Below are positions 47,560 to 60,325 of a DNA stretch of 64,000 nt, one piece after another. A program made the translations under genes and the position numbers. The stretch comes from Clostridium beijerinckii HUN142 (lineage in GTDB: Bacteria > Bacillota > Clostridia > Clostridiales > Clostridiaceae): positions 1-64,000 of the forward strand of contig NZ_JHXK01000031.1 in assembly GCF_000621745.1 (NCBI RefSeq), read 5' to 3'. The notes under the pieces were generated by a model that worked only from the letters and a program-made list of their open reading frames with translations, ran no database searches and was not told where the DNA came from. Numbering within the stretch: position 1 is the stretch's first letter; the number at the start of each line of letters is the position of its first letter.

Positions 47560-48054
47560 ATGGAGAGAAGAGATAAACAAAACTATTATTTAGATATTGC
47601 AGAAACAGTTTTAGAAAGAGGAACTTGCTTAAGAAGAAATTATGGTTCTATAATAGTTAAAAATGACGAAATAATTTCTACTGGATACACAGGTGCTCCT
47701 AGAGGTAGAAAGAATTGCATGGACTTAAATAGCTGTATAAGGGAAAAACTTAATGTTCCAAGAGGAACACATTACGAACTTTGCAGAAGTGTACATAGTG
47801 AAGCTAACGCAATAATAAGTGCTTCAAGAAGAGATATGATTGGAGCTACATTATATTTAGTAGGACGAGATGCAAAAACAAAAGAATATGTAAGGGATGC
47901 GAACTCTTGCTCCATGTGTAAGAGGTTAATAATTAATTCTGGAATCTCTTATGTTATTATAAGGGATTCAAAACAGGAGTATAGAGAAATAAGTGTAGAT
48001 TCATGGATAGAAGACGATGACTCTTTACGAATAGTAAAAGACGCAGGATATTAA
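47560..48054 (+). CDS. dCMP deaminase family protein (ComEB-like)
   Basis: This zinc enzyme is likely to deaminate dCMP to dUMP for dTMP supply. Zinc ligands are His and catalytic Glu in VHSEANAI and the Cys pair in SCSMCKRLI. The N-terminal GTCLRRNYGSIIVKNDEIISTG is typical, with extra Cys residues in GRKNCMDLNSC. Length 164 residues fits. The ATG follows GGTGGAG, just behind the inverted-repeat element. Its proximity to upp and tdk makes a pyrimidine salvage setting. Confidence 0.92.
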   Translation: MERRDKQNYYLDIAETVLERGTCLRRNYGSIIVKNDEIISTGYTGAPRGRKNCMDLNSCIREKLNVPRGTHYELCRSVHSEANAIISASRRDMIGATLYLVGRDAKTKEYVRDANSCSMCKRLIINSGISYVIIRDSKQEYREISVDSWIEDDDSLRIVKDAGY

Positions 48055-48077
48055 TTTGTTTAGAATTTGTATATTTG

Positions 48078-48116
48078 AATAAATCCAACAAGCATTGCGA
48101 GTTGGATTTATTTTTA
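48078..48116 (+). terminator. Terminator after the deaminase gene
   Basis: AATAAATCCAAC/GTTGGATTTATT followed by T. Confidence 0.88.
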
Positions 48117-48209
48117 AAGTCAAAAGTTTACCTTAAAAATATATAAAGATAGTACTTAGAAATAAGAGTGACAAAAATCTATAATTGCTTAAATATAGGA
48201 GGAAATAAC

Positions 48210-49358
48210 TTGAGTACAAAGAAAATTATTACAATTTTTGGAACTAGGCCCGAGGCTATAAAGATGGCACCTTTAGTAAAGGAGTTAGAAAGAAGAGAAG
48301 AAATTGAATCAAAAGTTTGCGTGACAGCTCAGCACAGAGAAATGTTAGATCAAGTTTTGGAGTTATTTGACATAAAACCTGATTTTGATTTGAATATTAT
48401 GAAGACAAAACAAACATTAACAGGAATTACAAGTAGAGTTTTAGAAGGATTAGAGGAAGTTTTTAAAGAAGAAAAGCCGGATATGATATTAGTTCATGGA
48501 GATACTACAACTACATTTGCAGGCTCTTTAGCAGCATTCTATCAGCAAATTAAGGTTGGGCATGTTGAAGCAGGCCTAAGGACTTTTAATAAGTATTTTC
48601 CTTTTCCGGAAGAAATGAATAGAAAACTGACAGGAAGTCTAGCGGATCTACATTTTGCACCAACTAGAGGTTCAAAAGAAAATTTATTAAGAGAAGGAAT
48701 AAATGCAAGTGATATATATGTTACAGGAAATACTGTAATCGATGCTATGAAACATACAGTTGAAGATGATTACATCTTTGAAAATGAGGAACTAAATGAT
48801 ATTGATTTTAGTAAGAAGGTAATAATGATCACTGCCCATAGAAGAGAAAACTGGGGAGAAGGAATTCAAAACATTTGTATAGCATTAAACAAAATAGTTG
48901 AACAAAATGAAGATGTAGAATTAGTGTACTTAGTTCATTTGAATCCTGTAGTTAAGGATGTAGTGTTCGAGAGACTTGGAGGAAAAGAAAGAATTCATTT
49001 ACTATCTCCATTAGATACTAAGGAGACTCATAATTTGATGAATAAATCATTTATGGTTATGACGGATTCAGGTGGATTGCAAGAAGAAGCACCACATTTA
49101 GCAAAACCTGTACTTGTGTTGAGAGATGTTACTGAGAGACCAGAAGCTGTAGAGGCAGGGACTGTTAAGCTAGTGGGAACTAATGTAGATCGAATAGTAT
49201 CAGAAGCAAACGAGTTACTTAAGAATCCGGATGCTTATTGTAAAATGAGTAAATCTATCAATCCTTATGGCGATGGGGTTGCATCTAGGAGGATAGCAGA
49301 TGCTATATTAAAATACTTTGATTTGACAACAAGAGAAGTAGAAGAATTTAAAAGATAA
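48210..49358 (+). CDS. wecB: UDP-N-acetylglucosamine 2-epimerase (non-hydrolysing)
   Basis: This enzyme makes UDP-ManNAc from UDP-GlcNAc for wall polymers. Motifs are IFGTRPEAIKMAPLV, HGDTTTTFAGSLAAF, HVEAGLRTFN, TAHRRENWG and MTDSGGLQEEA. Length 382 residues with TTG at 48210, which follows AGGAGG by seven bases; an in-frame GTG at 48168 lacks a ribosome site. It stands alone upstream of thlA. Confidence 0.96.
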   Translation: MSTKKIITIFGTRPEAIKMAPLVKELERREEIESKVCVTAQHREMLDQVLELFDIKPDFDLNIMKTKQTLTGITSRVLEGLEEVFKEEKPDMILVHGDTTTTFAGSLAAFYQQIKVGHVEAGLRTFNKYFPFPEEMNRKLTGSLADLHFAPTRGSKENLLREGINASDIYVTGNTVIDAMKHTVEDDYIFENEELNDIDFSKKVIMITAHRRENWGEGIQNICIALNKIVEQNEDVELVYLVHLNPVVKDVVFERLGGKERIHLLSPLDTKETHNLMNKSFMVMTDSGGLQEEAPHLAKPVLVLRDVTERPEAVEAGTVKLVGTNVDRIVSEANELLKNPDAYCKMSKSINPYGDGVASRRIADAILKYFDLTTREVEEFKR

Positions 49359-49386
49359 ACTTTGTTTAAAATTTAACAATTTATGC

Positions 49387-49415
49387 TTGATAAAAGAAAT
49401 AATAAAAGGTATAAT
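49387..49415 (+). promoter_or_regulatory. thlA promoter (sigma-A)
   Basis: TTGATA, 17 bases, TATAAT, very similar to the known strong clostridial thl promoter. The mRNA leader is about 58 bases. Confidence 0.9.
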
Positions 49416-49479
49416 TTAGTTATGTTAATAATTTAACGAAAGTTAATAAAGTAATCTATAAAATTTTAGGAGGTCAAAC

Positions 49480-50661
49480 ATGAGAGATGTAGTTATTGTA
49501 AGTGCAGTAAGAACAGCATTAGGTAGTTTTGGTGGAGCGTTAAAAGATGTCTCAGCAGTAGATTTAGGAGCTTTAGTAATTAAAGAAGCCGTAAATAGAG
49601 CTGGAGTAAAACCTGAATTAATTGAAGAAGTTATTATGGGTAATGTAATTCAAGCTGGTCTTGGTCAAAATACCGCAAGACAATCAACAATAAAAGCTGG
49701 ATTACCACAAGAAGTTTCGGCTATGACTATTAATAAGGTTTGTGGATCAGGTCTTAGAGCAGTTAGTTTAGCAGCGCAAATGATCAAAGCAGGAGATGCT
49801 GATGTTGTTGTTGCTGGAGGCATGGAAAATATGTCAGCTGCCCCATATGCATTAGACAAAGCAAGATGGGGACAAAGAATGGGTGACGGTAAATTAGTTG
49901 ATACAATGATAAAAGATGCATTATGGGATGCTTTTAACAACTACCATATGGGAGTTACAGCTGAAAATATTGCTAAACAATGGGGATTAACTAGAGAAGA
50001 GCAAGATGCATTCTCAGCTTCATCTCAACAAAAAGCTGAAGCAGCAATTAAGTCTGGAAGATTTAAAGATGAAATAGTTCCAGTTGTTATTCCACAAAGA
50101 AAGGGAGAACCAAAAGTATTTGATACAGATGAATTCCCAAGATTCGGAACAACAGCAGAATCTTTAGCTAAATTAAAGCCAGCATTTATTAAAGATGGTA
50201 CTGTTACTGCAGGTAATGCATCAGGTATTAATGATGGAGCAGCAGCTTTTGTTGTTATGAGTGCAGAAAAAGCAGAAGAATTAGGACTTAAGCCAATGGC
50301 TAAAATACTTTCTTATGGTTCAAAAGGATTAGATCCAGCTATCATGGGATATGGACCATTCCATGCAACTAAGAAAGCTTTAGAAAAAGCTAACTTAACA
50401 GTAGAAGACTTAGATTTAATCGAAGCTAATGAAGCTTTCGCAGCTCAAAGCTTAGCAGTTGCTAAAGACTTAAAATTCGATATGTCAAAAGTTAATGTAA
50501 ATGGTGGAGCAATTGCTTTAGGTCACCCAGTTGGAGCATCAGGTGCAAGAATATTAGTAACTCTTCTTCATGAAATGGAAAAGAGAGATGCTAAAAAAGG
50601 ATTAGCTACACTTTGTATAGGTGGCGGAATGGGAACAGCTCTTATCGTTGAAAGAGTTTAA
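49480..50661 (+). CDS. thlA: Acetyl-CoA acetyltransferase (thiolase)
   Basis: ThlA condenses two acetyl-CoA to acetoacetyl-CoA, the first step towards butyrate and butanol in solventogenic clostridia. The acylated Cys88 is in [11 protein letters not shown]. The other active-site residues are in [11 protein letters not shown] (His) and TLCIGGGMG (Cys), with [10 protein letters not shown]. Length 393 residues is standard. The ATG follows AGGAGG. Codon use is strongly biased, as in highly expressed genes. Strong promoter upstream and strong terminator downstream mark it as a single-gene unit. Confidence 0.98.
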   Translation: MRDVVIVSAVRTALGSFGGALKDVSAVDLGALVIKEAVNRAGVKPELIEEVIMGNVIQAGLGQNTARQSTIKAGLPQEVSAMTINKVCGSGLRAVSLAAQMIKAGDADVVVAGGMENMSAAPYALDKARWGQRMGDGKLVDTMIKDALWDAFNNYHMGVTAENIAKQWGLTREEQDAFSASSQQKAEAAIKSGRFKDEIVPVVIPQRKGEPKVFDTDEFPRFGTTAESLAKLKPAFIKDGTVTAGNASGINDGAAAFVVMSAEKAEELGLKPMAKILSYGSKGLDPAIMGYGPFHATKKALEKANLTVEDLDLIEANEAFAAQSLAVAKDLKFDMSKVNVNGGAIALGHPVGASGARILVTLLHEMEKRDAKKGLATLCIGGGMGTALIVERV

Positions 50662-50676
50662 CATAAATTAATATTT

Positions 50677-50718
50677 AAAAAGGTTACTGTGATAATTCTC
50701 ATAGTAACCTTTTTTTAT
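50677..50718 (+). terminator. Terminator after thlA
   Basis: AAAAAGGTTACT/AGTAACCTTTTT with seven T. Confidence 0.95.
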
Positions 50719-51384
50719 TAAATATGAGTATAAAAATAAAATGAAAAGAAGAAAATAGAAATGCATGTATTAAGTTATATAAAGTCAGTGGAAAAAATTA
50801 AAATTATTATACACACTCATTATCTGAGAGAGAGGGTGAAAATATTATCAAAATAGTGATTATACATAAATCATTGAAAAAAATGAAAGAATTTTTAATC
50901 ATATATTTCATTAAGGTGTTTTATATACTTGATAACATAGTTAGTGTGAGGATTTGCTAAATGATAATACATATAAATTTGGTAATTATACATTAAAAAA
51001 AAATAAATATTGAATAAGGATTAATTTCTGTATTCAATAATATGAAATTCATAATAGTAAGTATAGCTTTATAAAACCTAAAAATAGTATAAAATTCACC
51101 AAATTTTTGAAAATCCATGACAAAATTTGTAATGAAAATGTTAACAAAAATAATATTTTGTAGATAAATGTTACAGAATATTTAGAAAAATGAATTGGGT
51201 TGATTTGAAAAAATCATTAAATGAGAAAAATGAAGAAATAACCAATATTAGCTGAGCATTCAAGAGTATATTAAATATAAATTGATTATAAAGTGAAAAT
51301 AAGCTGATTTTACTTTATAATAGTGTTTTATTAAAGATAAATATAAAGATATAATTACTGATATTGAGGTTAAGGGGGTTATGT
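50719..51384. other. Intergenic region, about 665 bases, before the atp operon
   Basis: Very AT-rich, with no supported gene. It holds a perfect nine-base inverted repeat (TATTGAATA/TATTCAATA, near 51008-51043). A possible short frame near 50845-50957 has no standard start codon next to its ribosome-site-like GAGAGGG. The probable atp promoter is at the right end. Confidence 0.6.
51293..51321 (+). promoter_or_regulatory. Putative sigma-A promoter of the atp operon
   Basis: GTGAAA, 17 bases, TATAAT; the -10 box is perfect, the -35 matches at four of six. Confidence 0.5.
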
Positions 51385-51750
51385 ATGAATAAAGAAGTGA
51401 ATAAACTGCTTCTACAAACGATAAAATATGATTTGGGGAGCGGATTATTGATATCTTTAATGATAATCTTAATTTCCACCTTTATAAATGCAGGAATCTA
51501 TATGATAGGTATATGTGTTTCGTTAATAAATTTTCTAGCGAGTGGTTATATCGTTGGAAAGTTTTTGGATAGAAATAAAGCATGGATTATAATTCCTACG
51601 TATTTTATTAGGATGGCATTCATAATTGCCACAGTATTTCCTTTTCTGGGAAGAATGGAATACGTAATATATTATATGATAGGCTTTGTTTCGCATTATG
51701 TACTACTTATAGTTTTTCGTATTAAAGAAAATAGGAAAGGAAGTGTTTAG
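51385..51750 (+). CDS. atpI: ATP synthase protein I
   Basis: AtpI is a small membrane protein that helps assemble the c-ring. The 121 residues have four hydrophobic segments (about 19-39, 42-60, 72-90 and 97-115). The sequence is weakly conserved and the call rests on size, topology and its first position in the operon. The ATG at 51385 follows AAGGGGG; an in-frame TTG at 51364 overlaps this site. Confidence 0.8.
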   Translation: MNKEVNKLLLQTIKYDLGSGLLISLMIILISTFINAGIYMIGICVSLINFLASGYIVGKFLDRNKAWIIIPTYFIRMAFIIATVFPFLGRMEYVIYYMIGFVSHYVLLIVFRIKENRKGSV

Positions 51751-51751
51751 A

Positions 51752-52432
51752 GTGGAGCCCGTGATACCTATATTTTCACCTGAAATTTTTGGTTTTACAG
51801 TAGATATTACTGCAGGGATAATAATTGAATGGATTGTTATCGCAATTTTAGGGATAGGTGCTTTTCTATTAACAAAAAACTTGAAGTTAAAACCTGGCAA
51901 GACCCAATCGGCTTTGGAAAAAGTCTATCAAACAATAAGGGACTTTATGGTTGGTACTATGGGTGAAGAATATGAATCATTTCTGCCTTATATAGGAACA
52001 TTAATGATCTATTTGCTAATACTAAATCTATTTGGATTATTAGGGTTTAAGCCACCTACAAGTGATTTGAGCATAACAGCATCCTTCGCAATAACCACAT
52101 TTTTAGTAGTGAATTTAAATGCTATTAGAAAGAATGGAATATTTGGGTTTGGAAAGGGATTATTACATCCATTTGTCCCTATGCTGCCATTAAACATAAT
52201 AGAAAGAATTATTTTGCCAGTGTCTTTAGCACTAAGACTTTTTGGTAATATGGTCGCAGCAGTAGTATTATTAGAATTGGTGTATCATCAATTGAGTTCA
52301 ATATCAATTTTTGCACAATTTGGTATACCGATAATATTACACGCATATTTCGATTTATTTGATGGATTGATTCAAATGATAGTGTTTACAATGTTAACTA
52401 TGATTAATATCAAGTTAATAGCAGAAGAATAA
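51752..52432 (+). CDS. atpB: ATP synthase F0 subunit a
   Basis: The stator channel protein of F0. Several membrane helices are present, and the essential Arg is in LALRLFGNMVAAVVL. The conserved C-terminal part LFDGLIQMIVFTMLTM is seen. Length 226 residues. A GTG start at 51752 with AAAGGAA nine bases upstream is preferred; an in-frame GTG at 51743 is possible. It begins one base after atpI. Confidence 0.95.
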   Translation: MEPVIPIFSPEIFGFTVDITAGIIIEWIVIAILGIGAFLLTKNLKLKPGKTQSALEKVYQTIRDFMVGTMGEEYESFLPYIGTLMIYLLILNLFGLLGFKPPTSDLSITASFAITTFLVVNLNAIRKNGIFGFGKGLLHPFVPMLPLNIIERIILPVSLALRLFGNMVAAVVLLELVYHQLSSISIFAQFGIPIILHAYFDLFDGLIQMIVFTMLTMINIKLIAEE

Positions 52433-52485
52433 GTTTAAAAATTATTAAAAAATTAAAATTAATTAATATCTTAGGAGGAATCATA

Positions 52486-52701
52486 ATGAATTTAGGAGTT
52501 CTAGCAGCTGGTATAGCTGTATTATCTGGTATTGGAGCAGGAGTAGGTATTGGAATTGCAGCTGGTAAGGCAGTTGAAGCAGTAGGAAGACAACCAGAAG
52601 CATCAGGAAGAGTAATGACATTCTTCATATTAGGTGCAGCACTTTGTGAAACTACAGCAATCTATGGGTTAGTAATGGCATTTATGTTAATGGGTAGATA
52701 A
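52486..52701 (+). CDS. atpE: ATP synthase F0 subunit c
   Basis: A 71-residue hairpin protein forming the rotor ring. Two membrane helices flank the polar loop GRQPEASGR. The ion-binding carboxylate is Glu in ALCETTAIYGLV. The Gln of the Na+ signature (as in Ilyobacter tartaricus c-subunit, Gln32) is replaced by Ile in GVGIGIAAGK, so proton coupling is more likely. The ATG follows TAGGAGG. Confidence 0.97.
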   Translation: MNLGVLAAGIAVLSGIGAGVGIGIAAGKAVEAVGRQPEASGRVMTFFILGAALCETTAIYGLVMAFMLMGR

Positions 52702-52753
52702 TAAATTCGCATGAGTTAATTACATTGACTCCGAAGGGAGGATATAAGTAAAA

Positions 52754-53233
52754 ATGGAAGTAAATGTATCAACAGTTATATTCAATTGGATTAATTTTGG
52801 TCTGATAATTTTGATTCTGAAACATTTCTTTTGGGATAAAATCAAAGGAATAATTGAAGAAAGACAAAATCTCGTTAATCAAACAATAAGTAAGGCAGAT
52901 GAAGATGCTGAAAAAGCCAGAATGTATTTGGTGAAAAATGAACAAATTTTACAATCAGCTAAAGAAGAAGGTAAGAAAATCACTGAAGCTCAAAGAGCAA
53001 AAGGTGATAAACTTTATGAAGAAATTGTTCAAAATGCAAAAGTTGAAGCAAATTCAATAAAGGAAAGAGCTAACTTAGAAATTGAAAGAGAAAAAGAAAA
53101 AGCAGAATATGAGATTAAAAAACAAGCAGTAGATTTAGCAGTAGAACTTTCTGTCAGAGCATTAGAGCAACAAGTAGATGAAACAACACATAGAAAACTT
53201 ATTGGCGATTTTATTGCTAAGGTAGGTATGTAA
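52754..53233 (+). CDS. atpF: ATP synthase F0 subunit b
   Basis: One N-terminal membrane helix (about residues 7-25) is followed by a long charged coiled coil (about 35-150), forming the peripheral stalk. Length 159 residues is standard. The ATG follows GGGAGG. It ends two bases before atpH. Confidence 0.96.
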   Translation: MEVNVSTVIFNWINFGLIILILKHFFWDKIKGIIEERQNLVNQTISKADEDAEKARMYLVKNEQILQSAKEEGKKITEAQRAKGDKLYEEIVQNAKVEANSIKERANLEIEREKEKAEYEIKKQAVDLAVELSVRALEQQVDETTHRKLIGDFIAKVGM

Positions 53234-53235
53234 GT

Positions 53236-53775
53236 ATGCATGAGTATTTGGAAAAGCGATATGCTTTAGCTCTATATGAAATTGCTGAGAAAAATAATAA
53301 AGTGGATGAATATTTACAAGATTTAAGAGACATTTGTGATATATTTGATGAGAATAAAGGTTTTTATGAAGTAATTAGACATCCTAAAGTAAATACAGCA
53401 AAAAAGAAGCAATTATTTACTGATTTGTTTAAAGGAAAAATTGATGAAGAATTACTTTCTTTCATGATGATATTGATTGAAAAGGATAGAATACTTCAAT
53501 TAAGAGAGAAACTAGATCAGATGGAAAAAATTGATCTAGAAAGAAGAAATACTATAAGAGGTATAGTTAAAACAGTTGTACCACTTTTAAATGAGGAATT
53601 AGAACAATTGAAAGCTATCTTTGAAAAGAAATATGAAAAAAATATTATATTTGACACTAAAATAGATAAAAGTCTTTTAGGCGGAGTTTTTGTTAAAGTC
53701 GGAAATGATATTATTGATGGAACTATAAAATCAAAGATAGATGAAATGAAAGAATTAATGCTTAAGAAAGAATAG
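53236..53775 (+). CDS. atpH: ATP synthase F1 subunit delta
   Basis: The 179-residue OSCP/delta subunit links stalk and F1 head. It starts [20 protein letters not shown] and ends with [22 protein letters not shown], both typical. It is translationally close to atpF (two-base gap). Confidence 0.96.
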   Translation: MHEYLEKRYALALYEIAEKNNKVDEYLQDLRDICDIFDENKGFYEVIRHPKVNTAKKKQLFTDLFKGKIDEELLSFMMILIEKDRILQLREKLDQMEKIDLERRNTIRGIVKTVVPLLNEELEQLKAIFEKKYEKNIIFDTKIDKSLLGGVFVKVGNDIIDGTIKSKIDEMKELMLKKE

Positions 53776-53785
53776 AGGTGAATCC

Positions 53786-55300
53786 ATGAATATTAAACCA
53801 GAAGAAATAACTTCTATTATAAAGAAGGAAATAGAGAAATACGAAAAAGATATTAAAACAGTAGATTCTGGTACTATAATCCAAATTGGAGATGGTGTTT
53901 CAAGAGTTTATGGATTAGATAATTGTATGCAAGGGGAATTGTTAGAGTTTCCTAATAATGTATATGGGATGGTTTTAAATCTTGAACAGGATAATGTTGG
54001 TTGTGTTCTTTTAGGAGAAGAAAAAGGAATAAAAGAAGGCGATACAGTTAAAGGAACAGGAAGAGTTGTTGAAGTTCCTGTAGGCGAAGCAATGATTGGA
54101 AGAGTTGTTAATGCATTAGGAGAACCAATTGATGGTAAAGGTCCTATAAATACAAGCCAAACTAGGCCAATCGAAATTCCAGCAGCAGGTATAATTGATA
54201 GAAGTTCTGTTAATGAGCCATTACAAACTGGAATTAAAGCTATAGATTCAATGATTCCAATAGGTAGAGGACAAAGAGAACTTATCATTGGAGATAGACA
54301 AACAGGTAAAACAGCTATAGCTATAGATACAATATTAAATCAAAAGGGTAAGGATGTTATTTGTATATATGTAGCTATTGGTCAAAAGCAATCTACAGTT
54401 GCTCATATATTTAATACATTAACTGAAATGGGTGCTATGGATTACAGTATAGTTGTAGATGCTACAGCATCAGAATCTGCACCACTTCAATATATTGCAC
54501 CATATTCTGGATGTACTATAGGTGAATATTTTATGCATCAAGGAAAAGATGTATTAATAATATATGATGATTTATCTAAACATGCAACTGCATATAGAGC
54601 AATGTCATTATTACTTAAGAGGCCACCAGGAAGAGAAGCTTACCCAGGAGACGTTTTCTATATTCATTCAAGATTACTTGAAAGAGCAGCTAAGTTATCT
54701 AAGGAATTAGGCGGAGGTTCAATAACAGCACTTCCAATTATAGAAACACAAGCTGGAGACGTTACTGCGTACATACCAACTAATGTTATTTCTATAACAG
54801 ACGGACAAATATTCTTAGAATCTGATTTATTTAATGCGGGACAAAGGCCAGCGGTTAATGCTGGTATATCAGTATCAAGAGTTGGTGGTAGTGCACAAAT
54901 TAAAGCTATGAAACAAGTAAGTGGTACTTTAAGATTGGAACTAGCACAATATAGAGAGTTAGAAGCCTTTTCACAATTTGGATCTGATTTAGATGCCGAT
55001 TCTAGTAGAAGACTTGAAAAAGGTAAGAGATTAGTTGAGATATTAAAACAAGATCAATATAGTCCACTTGAGGTTGGAAAGCAAATAATAATATTATATG
55101 CTGCTGTTAATGATTTCTTATCAGACATTAAAGTTAGCGATATAAAGAGATTCGAAAAAGGATTCTTAGAATATGTTGATACTCATCATAGAGAAATTGA
55201 AAAGTCAATTATTACGGGAAAAACTTTAACTGATGAAATAAAATCTATGTTAGAGGAAGCAATAGTTGAATTTAAGAAGATATTTTTACAAGAAGCATAG
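53786..55300 (+). CDS. atpA: ATP synthase F1 subunit alpha
   Basis: The non-catalytic nucleotide-binding subunit, 504 residues. Walker A is GDRQTGKTA, and the family signature is [17 protein letters not shown]. The N-terminal beta-barrel ([13 protein letters not shown]) and DELSDYE-like region [12 protein letters not shown] are present. The ATG follows AGAGGTG. Confidence 0.98.
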   Translation: MNIKPEEITSIIKKEIEKYEKDIKTVDSGTIIQIGDGVSRVYGLDNCMQGELLEFPNNVYGMVLNLEQDNVGCVLLGEEKGIKEGDTVKGTGRVVEVPVGEAMIGRVVNALGEPIDGKGPINTSQTRPIEIPAAGIIDRSSVNEPLQTGIKAIDSMIPIGRGQRELIIGDRQTGKTAIAIDTILNQKGKDVICIYVAIGQKQSTVAHIFNTLTEMGAMDYSIVVDATASESAPLQYIAPYSGCTIGEYFMHQGKDVLIIYDDLSKHATAYRAMSLLLKRPPGREAYPGDVFYIHSRLLERAAKLSKELGGGSITALPIIETQAGDVTAYIPTNVISITDGQIFLESDLFNAGQRPAVNAGISVSRVGGSAQIKAMKQVSGTLRLELAQYRELEAFSQFGSDLDADSSRRLEKGKRLVEILKQDQYSPLEVGKQIIILYAAVNDFLSDIKVSDIKRFEKGFLEYVDTHHREIEKSIITGKTLTDEIKSMLEEAIVEFKKIFLQEA

Positions 55301-55341
55301 CTTAAGTTTTTAAGCTATGCCCTTCTTAGGAGGTGGAGATA

Positions 55342-57599
<2,258 letters not shown>

Positions 57600-57614
57600 A
57601 GGGGATGAGCAATT

Positions 57615-58022
57615 ATGGCTAATACCTTTTTACTAAAAATTATAACACCTGGTCGTGAAGTGTATAATGATCAAGTAGAAAAAGTAACTTTAAAGAGTGC
57701 AGATGGAGAATTTCAAGTACTTGCAAATCATCAAAGTGTAATATCTAGCACTATACCTTGCATCGCGAAATTCAAAGATGCTAAAGGAAATGATGAAGAG
57801 CTATTTATTTCTAAATCACTTGTTCAGGTTAGTAATAACGAAATGATTATAAGTAGTGATGCTGCTGAGTTTGAAGAAGATATTGATGAGGTAAGAGCAG
57901 AACGAGCTCTTAGAAGAGCAGAAGATAGATTAAAAAATTCTGAAAACTACAATAAAGGAAGAGCAGAGGCAGCATTTTTTAGAGCAAAGCAAAGATTAGC
58001 TCTAAAAAAATCTAATAGATAA
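57615..58022 (+). CDS. atpC: ATP synthase F1 subunit epsilon
   Basis: A 135-residue subunit with N-terminal beta-sandwich ([22 protein letters not shown]) and two C-terminal helices ([13 protein letters not shown]). It couples and regulates the rotor. It is the last gene of the operon, followed by a strong terminator. Confidence 0.97.
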   Translation: MANTFLLKIITPGREVYNDQVEKVTLKSADGEFQVLANHQSVISSTIPCIAKFKDAKGNDEELFISKSLVQVSNNEMIISSDAAEFEEDIDEVRAERALRRAEDRLKNSENYNKGRAEAAFFRAKQRLALKKSNR

Positions 58023-58036
58023 TGTTACGATAAATT

Positions 58037-58096
58037 AAAGTGTAGCATCTTTTATATAGGTGAATATCCTATAAAGATGCTACACTTTATTTTTTT
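58037..58096 (+). terminator. Terminator of the atp operon
   Basis: Perfect 16-base stem AAAGTGTAGCATCTTT/AAAGATGCTACACTTT with an inner ATATAGG/CCTATA hairpin, followed by ATTTTTTT. Confidence 0.97.
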
Positions 58097-58238
58097 GTTA
58101 TTTTTTATTCTATATATTGACAATCTATCACAAAATTTCAATAAATCTATATTATATATTATATAGTTGGATAGAAAAGGGAATAAAAGTCAAAGGAGAT
58201 GGCCATAATTAAGAAGATAAAATAAGGGGGACTTAATT

Positions 58239-58889
58239 ATGAATATAAAAATGAGTATAGTAATTTTTATATTATTATCTTTTTTTAATATAGGTGCTAT
58301 TTCTAATGATATAGTCAATGCTCAAAATTCATTCAATGCTCTAGAAGTAAAAATGAAAAATATAAGTGAGTTTGAAGAAAATGGTGTAAAACTTCAATAC
58401 AAAACACAGAATAATATTTTAAATGAATCTTATAGAATAAAAGAAAACTTGCTTAGAGATGCGAATCTTGTTTATAAAGAGAGTGGAAATGATGAATTTG
58501 AAGCGTTTAATAGTGATTTTGATATTAATATAAAAATATGGCATGAAGATGTATATAGTTATGTTGAAATTATACTAACAAACAAGAATCCTAAATATGG
58601 GACAAAGTATTTGAAAAATATACTTAAGAATATAGAGGATTCGGAATTAGAAGACATACAATATTTTCTTTACTATGAAGGCAAAGAAAAAGGACTAGAT
58701 AATAAATATTTTACAAATAGATTAGTTAGTGAGTATAACATGAGAAAAACACAACTTATAAAAATCAGTAATGGATACTCAGGAACAGGATATTTAAACG
58801 ATGGAGAAAAGATTAATTTTGCACTAGTTGATTATGATACTGGTTCACATATAATAATTGGTACGCCAATAATATTTACAACATATTAA
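58239..58889 (+). CDS. ywmB: YwmB-like protein (DUF1779), exported
   Basis: The 216 residues begin with a signal peptide (about 1-25), then an alpha/beta domain that matches YwmB poorly but in layout. The last part (YNMRKTQLIKISNGYSGTG, NFALVDYDTGSHIIIGTP) fits the DUF1779 family. Its place between atpC and murA equals that of ywmB in B. subtilis, which is the main support. Function is unknown. The ATG follows AAGGGGG. Confidence 0.72.
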   Translation: MNIKMSIVIFILLSFFNIGAISNDIVNAQNSFNALEVKMKNISEFEENGVKLQYKTQNNILNESYRIKENLLRDANLVYKESGNDEFEAFNSDFDINIKIWHEDVYSYVEIILTNKNPKYGTKYLKNILKNIEDSELEDIQYFLYYEGKEKGLDNKYFTNRLVSEYNMRKTQLIKISNGYSGTGYLNDGEKINFALVDYDTGSHIIIGTPIIFTTY

Positions 58890-59051
58890 GACATATTGAA
58901 AAAACTTTTCGATATAACTCTTTATCTTGCTTTGGGTGTATTACAGACTTGTTTAATAGCAAGGTTTTATTAATTTCGTCTGAAGTGGGATATATGTAAT
59001 ATTTTGGACAGTTATTTTTCATATGCTTAACAATTCATTATGGAGGATAAT

Positions 59052-60314
59052 ATGGAGAAAATAGTGGTTAAAGGTGTAAAAGAACTTAGAGGTGAAGTTG
59101 ATATAAGTTGTGCAAAAAATTCAGTTTTACCAATAATTGCAGCAACTATATTGTGTCCTGAGCCTATAATTATTGAGAATACACCTAAGTTAGAGGATGT
59201 TGAGGTTATTTGTAAATTATTAAGCGAATTAAACTGTGATGTTAATATTTCAAATGTAAATGATAGATTAACAATAAATACAAAAAATATAGTGGAAATG
59301 GATGCTAATGAAGAACTTATGAGGAAGATGAGAGCATCATTTTTGATTATGGGGCCTATGCTTGCTAGATTTGGATATTGTAGACTATCATTACCAGGTG
59401 GATGTAACATAGGTAGTAGACCAATTGATCTACATCTTAAAGGATTTAAATTGCTTGGAGCAGATGTTGTAATAGGTCATGGCTTTGTAGAAGTGAGAGC
59501 AAAGAAAATGGTGGGCAATAGAATTTACCTCGATTTTCCGTCTGTTGGTGCCACTGAAAATATTATGATGGCGTCTGTCTTTGCTGAAGGGACAACTATA
59601 ATAGAGAATGCAGCAGAAGAACCAGAAATTTGGGATTTAGCACAGTTCTTAACCAAGATGGGGGCTAAAATAGAAGGAGCAGGATTCGGAAAAATAACTA
59701 TAACTGGTGTTAAGAGTTTAAAAGGAATTAGTTATACACCTATATATGACAGAATAGAAGCAGGAACATTCATGATAGCAGCAGCTATTACAAATAGCAA
59801 AATAAAAATCAATGGAGTGAATGAGGAACATTTGAGACCTGTAATAGAAAAGTTAAGAGAATGTGGTATAAACTTTAGCGATTATAAGGATTACTCTATT
59901 ATAGTAGATGGAAGGGGTAATAAGAAGCCCTTGGATATAAAGACACTTCCTTATCCGGGTTTTCCAACAGATATGCAAGCTCAAATGATGAGCTTATTGT
60001 CTATTGTCGAAGGTGTTAGTGTTATTACAGAAACAGTTTTTGAAAATAGGTTTATGCATGTACCTGAACTGCAAAGGATGGGAGCTAACATTAAGATTGA
60101 TGGAAGAACTGCTATAATTGAAGGTATGCCAAAACTCACAGGCTGCGAAGTTAAAGCAACTGATTTAAGGGCTGGAGCAGCAATGATACTAAGTGGATTG
60201 GTGGCAGATGGTCAAACGGTAATAAATGATGTTTATCATATTGATAGAGGGTATGTCAGTATTGAAGAGAAATTTAGAAATTTAGGAGCAGACATATATA
60301 GAGTAAATATATAA
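59052..60314 (+). CDS. murA: UDP-N-acetylglucosamine 1-carboxyvinyltransferase
   Basis: MurA adds enolpyruvate to UDP-GlcNAc, the first committed step of peptidoglycan synthesis. The catalytic, fosfomycin-reactive Cys118 is in LPGGCNIGSRPIDLHLKG. Other marks are the N-terminal CAKNSVLPIIAATIL and RAGAAMILSGL. Length 420 residues is standard. The ATG at 59052 follows GGAGG, which overlaps an in-frame ATG at 59040. Confidence 0.97.
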   Translation: MEKIVVKGVKELRGEVDISCAKNSVLPIIAATILCPEPIIIENTPKLEDVEVICKLLSELNCDVNISNVNDRLTINTKNIVEMDANEELMRKMRASFLIMGPMLARFGYCRLSLPGGCNIGSRPIDLHLKGFKLLGADVVIGHGFVEVRAKKMVGNRIYLDFPSVGATENIMMASVFAEGTTIIENAAEEPEIWDLAQFLTKMGAKIEGAGFGKITITGVKSLKGISYTPIYDRIEAGTFMIAAAITNSKIKINGVNEEHLRPVIEKLRECGINFSDYKDYSIIVDGRGNKKPLDIKTLPYPGFPTDMQAQMMSLLSIVEGVSVITETVFENRFMHVPELQRMGANIKIDGRTAIIEGMPKLTGCEVKATDLRAGAAMILSGLVADGQTVINDVYHIDRGYVSIEEKFRNLGADIYRVNI

Positions 60315-60325
60315 ATTATTTACGT

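Noticed and set aside
50845-50957. Possible ~38-residue basic/hydrophobic peptide gene before the atp operon
   Set aside because: The ribosome-site-like GAGAGGG is followed at proper distance only by ATT; GTG and TTG codons lie too far away.
53908-54288. A 126-codon minus-strand frame inside atpA
   Set aside because: Antisense of a highly conserved gene.
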